From a virus, in IMG/VR virus record IMGVR_UViG_3300047312_000028, positions 1-64,000 of that record: a stretch of 64,000 bases of DNA; one strand, written 5' to 3'. Below are positions 61,953 to 64,000 of the stretch, piece by piece. The notes beneath the pieces were generated by a model that had not been told where the DNA came from, did no database searches, and saw nothing but the letters and a program-made list of their open reading frames with translations. Position 1 is the stretch's first letter. Every line of letters starts with the position of its first letter. A program made the position numbers and the translations under genes.

Positions 61953-62908
61953 TGGAATCGATGCTTGGTACGGGCTTTGTATGGTGGATGGGCGTAGTCG
62001 AAAGTCGCCAAGACCCGAAGAAGGTTGGCCGCTGCCGAGTGCGTATTGTTGGTTCACATACAGAATTGAAATCGCAGATCCCAACGAACGATCTTCCTTG
62101 GGCGCAACCTCTGCTACCTGTGAACGACAGTTCAAGCTTACAGATCAAAGAGGGCGACTATGTAGTGGGATTCTATCTTGATGGTGAGAATGGTCAAACA
62201 CCCATTATCATGGGAATCTTGCCTGGTATCCCAGTCGCGCTTCCAGCAGCAAGCGAAGGGTTTGCCGATCCACGAACAGGTGCAGAGTTATCGAGTGCAC
62301 CAAAGAAGCCAGGAGCTTCAGCCGTACGATATCCTGCGAACTTGAACGAATCGACGTTAGCACGAGTTGCACGAAATGAAAAGATCAGTGAGACGGCGAT
62401 TCAAACAAAGAAAGATACAGCCGTCAAAGGTGTTGCAGTAGCAGGCGGCGGCACATGGGACGAAACTCTGACTCCCTACGCGACAGTCTATCCCTACAAT
62501 CGAGCGATGGAAACAGAGTCGGGCCACATTCTTGAGTTTGATGATACACCAGGCGCCGAACGCATTCATATCTATCATCGATCAGGTACGTTTACTGAAA
62601 CACATCCAGATGGTACGCAGGTCATACACATAAAGACGAATGCGATTGAAGTGGTGCTATCTGATAAGAAAATCTATGTCAAGGGAGAACTGGATATTAC
62701 TGCCGCGTCAAATATCAATATCAAAGCTGGTAAGAACGTGACAGTTGAAGCGGGCGGAGATATCGTATTGAATGCCACCGGAAAGCTTACGACGCAAGCA
62801 GGTGGATCACAATCACACACAGGAAGTAGTATATCAATGACTGGAATTCCATTGAACTGGAATGGACCTCCAGGCGAAATTCTTCAACCTCCAACACCGG
62901 TGACATAA
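61952..62908 (+). CDS. 5: gp5-like central spike without lysozyme domain
   Basis: 318 aa (T4: 575). N-terminal OB fold (GVVESRQDPKKVGRCRVRIVG, IMGILPG), then a C-terminal beta-helix repeat (INIKAGKNVTVEAGGDIVLN). The T4 lysozyme domain is absent. Confidence 0.85.
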   Translation: MESMLGTGFVWWMGVVESRQDPKKVGRCRVRIVGSHTELKSQIPTNDLPWAQPLLPVNDSSSLQIKEGDYVVGFYLDGENGQTPIIMGILPGIPVALPAASEGFADPRTGAELSSAPKKPGASAVRYPANLNESTLARVARNEKISETAIQTKKDTAVKGVAVAGGGTWDETLTPYATVYPYNRAMETESGHILEFDDTPGAERIHIYHRSGTFTETHPDGTQVIHIKTNAIEVVLSDKKIYVKGELDITAASNINIKAGKNVTVEAGGDIVLNATGKLTTQAGGSQSHTGSSISMTGIPLNWNGPPGEILQPPTPVT

Positions 62909-63216
62909 TGAGTGTAGCACTTCCCGTAGTTCGCATGGGTATCGATTTGTGTAGTGGGCACCCAGCCGGGCCAACCTACTTTCCACCACGACCAGCATTA
63001 ACGGGGTCCCCTGATGTATTTGTTGATGGTATCCCTGTTGTACGCGCCACAGATTTATGGGCACCTCATACCAATATTCTTAGTGTACATCCTGGCACTG
63101 GAGTCGGTGGATCCCAAACCGTGTTCGTCAATGGTCTCCCAGTCATGCGTATGACCGATCCAATCGATTGTGGATCAGTCGCGTTGATGGGATCAAGCAC
63201 AGTCTTTTGTGGATAA
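62908..63216 (+). CDS. PAAR-like spike tip protein
   Basis: 102 aa: MGIDLCSGHPAGP, VFVDGIPVVRATD and VFVNGLPVMRMTD, PAAR repeats that cap spike tips. Located directly after the spike gene. Confidence 0.85.
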   Translation: MSVALPVVRMGIDLCSGHPAGPTYFPPRPALTGSPDVFVDGIPVVRATDLWAPHTNILSVHPGTGVGGSQTVFVNGLPVMRMTDPIDCGSVALMGSSTVFCG

Positions 63217-63224
63217 GGAGTATT

Positions 63225-64000
63225 ATGGCATTCAATCTTGACTTCTCACATATCCCTTCATCATTAGCGATCCCTATTATTCCTTCATCACCTCAGGGAA
63301 TATCTGATGTTTCACGAACGCTGGTCGATAAGATTACGACGGATCCGGGTGGGTTGTTCTCGAACCCTATGATTAACTCTGTGAACGTTTTAGGTGATAG
63401 CACCACGCAGATCGAAACACGACTGAAGAGTATTTCAGATGGATCGTTGACGGATGCAAGTATCAGCCAGCTAGACGCGACTAATTTCCTTTCAACTGAC
63501 CCATTCCAAGACATACGAACGTCGATGGGTAACTTTATGATGCACACCGATCGACTCTCAGGGTTGCTCAAGAGTCAGGGTATCCAAGCGCCTGGTTTGC
63601 AGCAAATTCTCTCTATCGGTACGCAGATGCAAAACATGATGACGTTGCTTCAAGCGAGTAGCGGGTGTCTGGCAGTCTTGGGTGGATGCACAGGCCTGTT
63701 TTCACAAGACACGTTCTCGGGATTCACAGGTCAGATGAATGGTGTACTAACGAGAATGGAACGAGGAGCGGCCACGATTGCTGATATTGCACAAACATTA
63801 AGCGTAGTCGCCAATCTTGTGCGCGGTATCGCCGATAAAGACAGTCAATTTCTTCAGAATTGTGTGAATCAGCTTCAAGCCGCTTCAGTCGCATTAGTCA
63901 TGGAAGCCTTGAATTCTAACCCTTGCACTCAATTTGTCTTTCAGCAGATATCGAATAAGAACCCAGGCGGCCTGTTAAATGTGCTTTCAAAAGCACCCCA
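63225..64000 (+). CDS. Baseplate-region structural protein, 3' end outside window
   Basis: At least 258 codons from ATG 63225 (AAGGAG upstream), still open at the window end. Ser/Gln-rich, helical (VVANLVRGIADKDSQFLQNC). Position after gp5/PAAR suggests a virion protein; not recognised. Confidence 0.65.
   Translation, partial: MAFNLDFSHIPSSLAIPIIPSSPQGISDVSRTLVDKITTDPGGLFSNPMINSVNVLGDSTTQIETRLKSISDGSLTDASISQLDATNFLSTDPFQDIRTSMGNFMMHTDRLSGLLKSQGIQAPGLQQILSIGTQMQNMMTLLQASSGCLAVLGGCTGLFSQDTFSGFTGQMNGVLTRMERGAATIADIAQTLSVVANLVRGIADKDSQFLQNCVNQLQAASVALVMEALNSNPCTQFVFQQISNKNPGGLLNVLSKAP

Noticed and set aside
1-64000. CRISPR array, integrase, transposase or aminoacyl-tRNA synthetase
   Set aside because: No regular repeat-spacer pattern and no protein with the signatures of these families was seen.

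Overview
The window is part of a large lytic T4-like (contractile-tailed) phage genome. T4-type genes are recognisable at the right end: gp59 helicase loader, gp33-like late coactivator, gp32 ssDNA-binding protein, gp26, tail-tube-fold protein, gp4, gp48, gp53, gp27, gp5 spike, PAAR tip, plus an RNase H (FEN) and an ATP-dependent DNA ligase. No integrase, CRISPR array or insertion sequence was seen. The host is not given by the sequence. A bacterial-type 2-oxoacid:ferredoxin oxidoreductase beta subunit suggests a host with a reductive-TCA or ferredoxin-based metabolism; Nitrospira-like bacteria are one possibility (inference only).

Layout. 1-23 kb: about 80 small, tightly packed, mostly unknown plus-strand genes with overlapping start and stop codons, many short membrane proteins, several paralogous families and sigma70-like promoters. 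A roughly 1 kb non-coding segment (2.1-3.1 kb) carries ten copies of a 15-bp repeat in both orientations. 23.1-34.1 kb: an RNA gene island with 43 conventional tRNA genes covering all 20 amino acids (isoleucine by tentative assignments), one tRNA that reads as circularly permuted, a tmRNA, an RNase P RNA and about ten further structured RNAs that are not ordinary tRNAs. Small protein genes lie between them (HNH endonuclease, Pth2-like, phosphatases, NADAR, macro-like, Tat-exported protein). 34.1-36.4 kb: an oxidoreductase gene and a minus-strand tail-fibre-like cluster. 36.5-53.9 kb: ligase, RtcB RNA ligase, GGQ release-factor-like protein, RNase H, ClpP, TusA, alarmone-hydrolase-like HD protein, metallophosphoesterase, PD-(D/E)XK nuclease, SleB-like hydrolase, gp33/gp59/gp32. 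54.1-64 kb: divergent baseplate and tail clusters.

The theme is phage control of translation and RNA processing: own tRNAs, RNase P RNA, tmRNA, Pth2-like hydrolase, RtcB ligase, a release-factor-like protein and a CCA-enzyme-like nucleotidyltransferase. The tRNAs are unusual. Half carry G55 instead of U55 in the T-loop together with A18 instead of G18 in the D-loop. One tRNA-Pro has a 32-nt intron-like insert, one tRNA is permuted, and several protein genes take their stop codon from inside the next tRNA. Two promoter classes are visible: sigma70-like TTGACA-17-TANNNT boxes, half with an ATG exactly 6 nt after the -10 box, and T4-late-like CATAAATA/TATAAATA boxes before structural genes.
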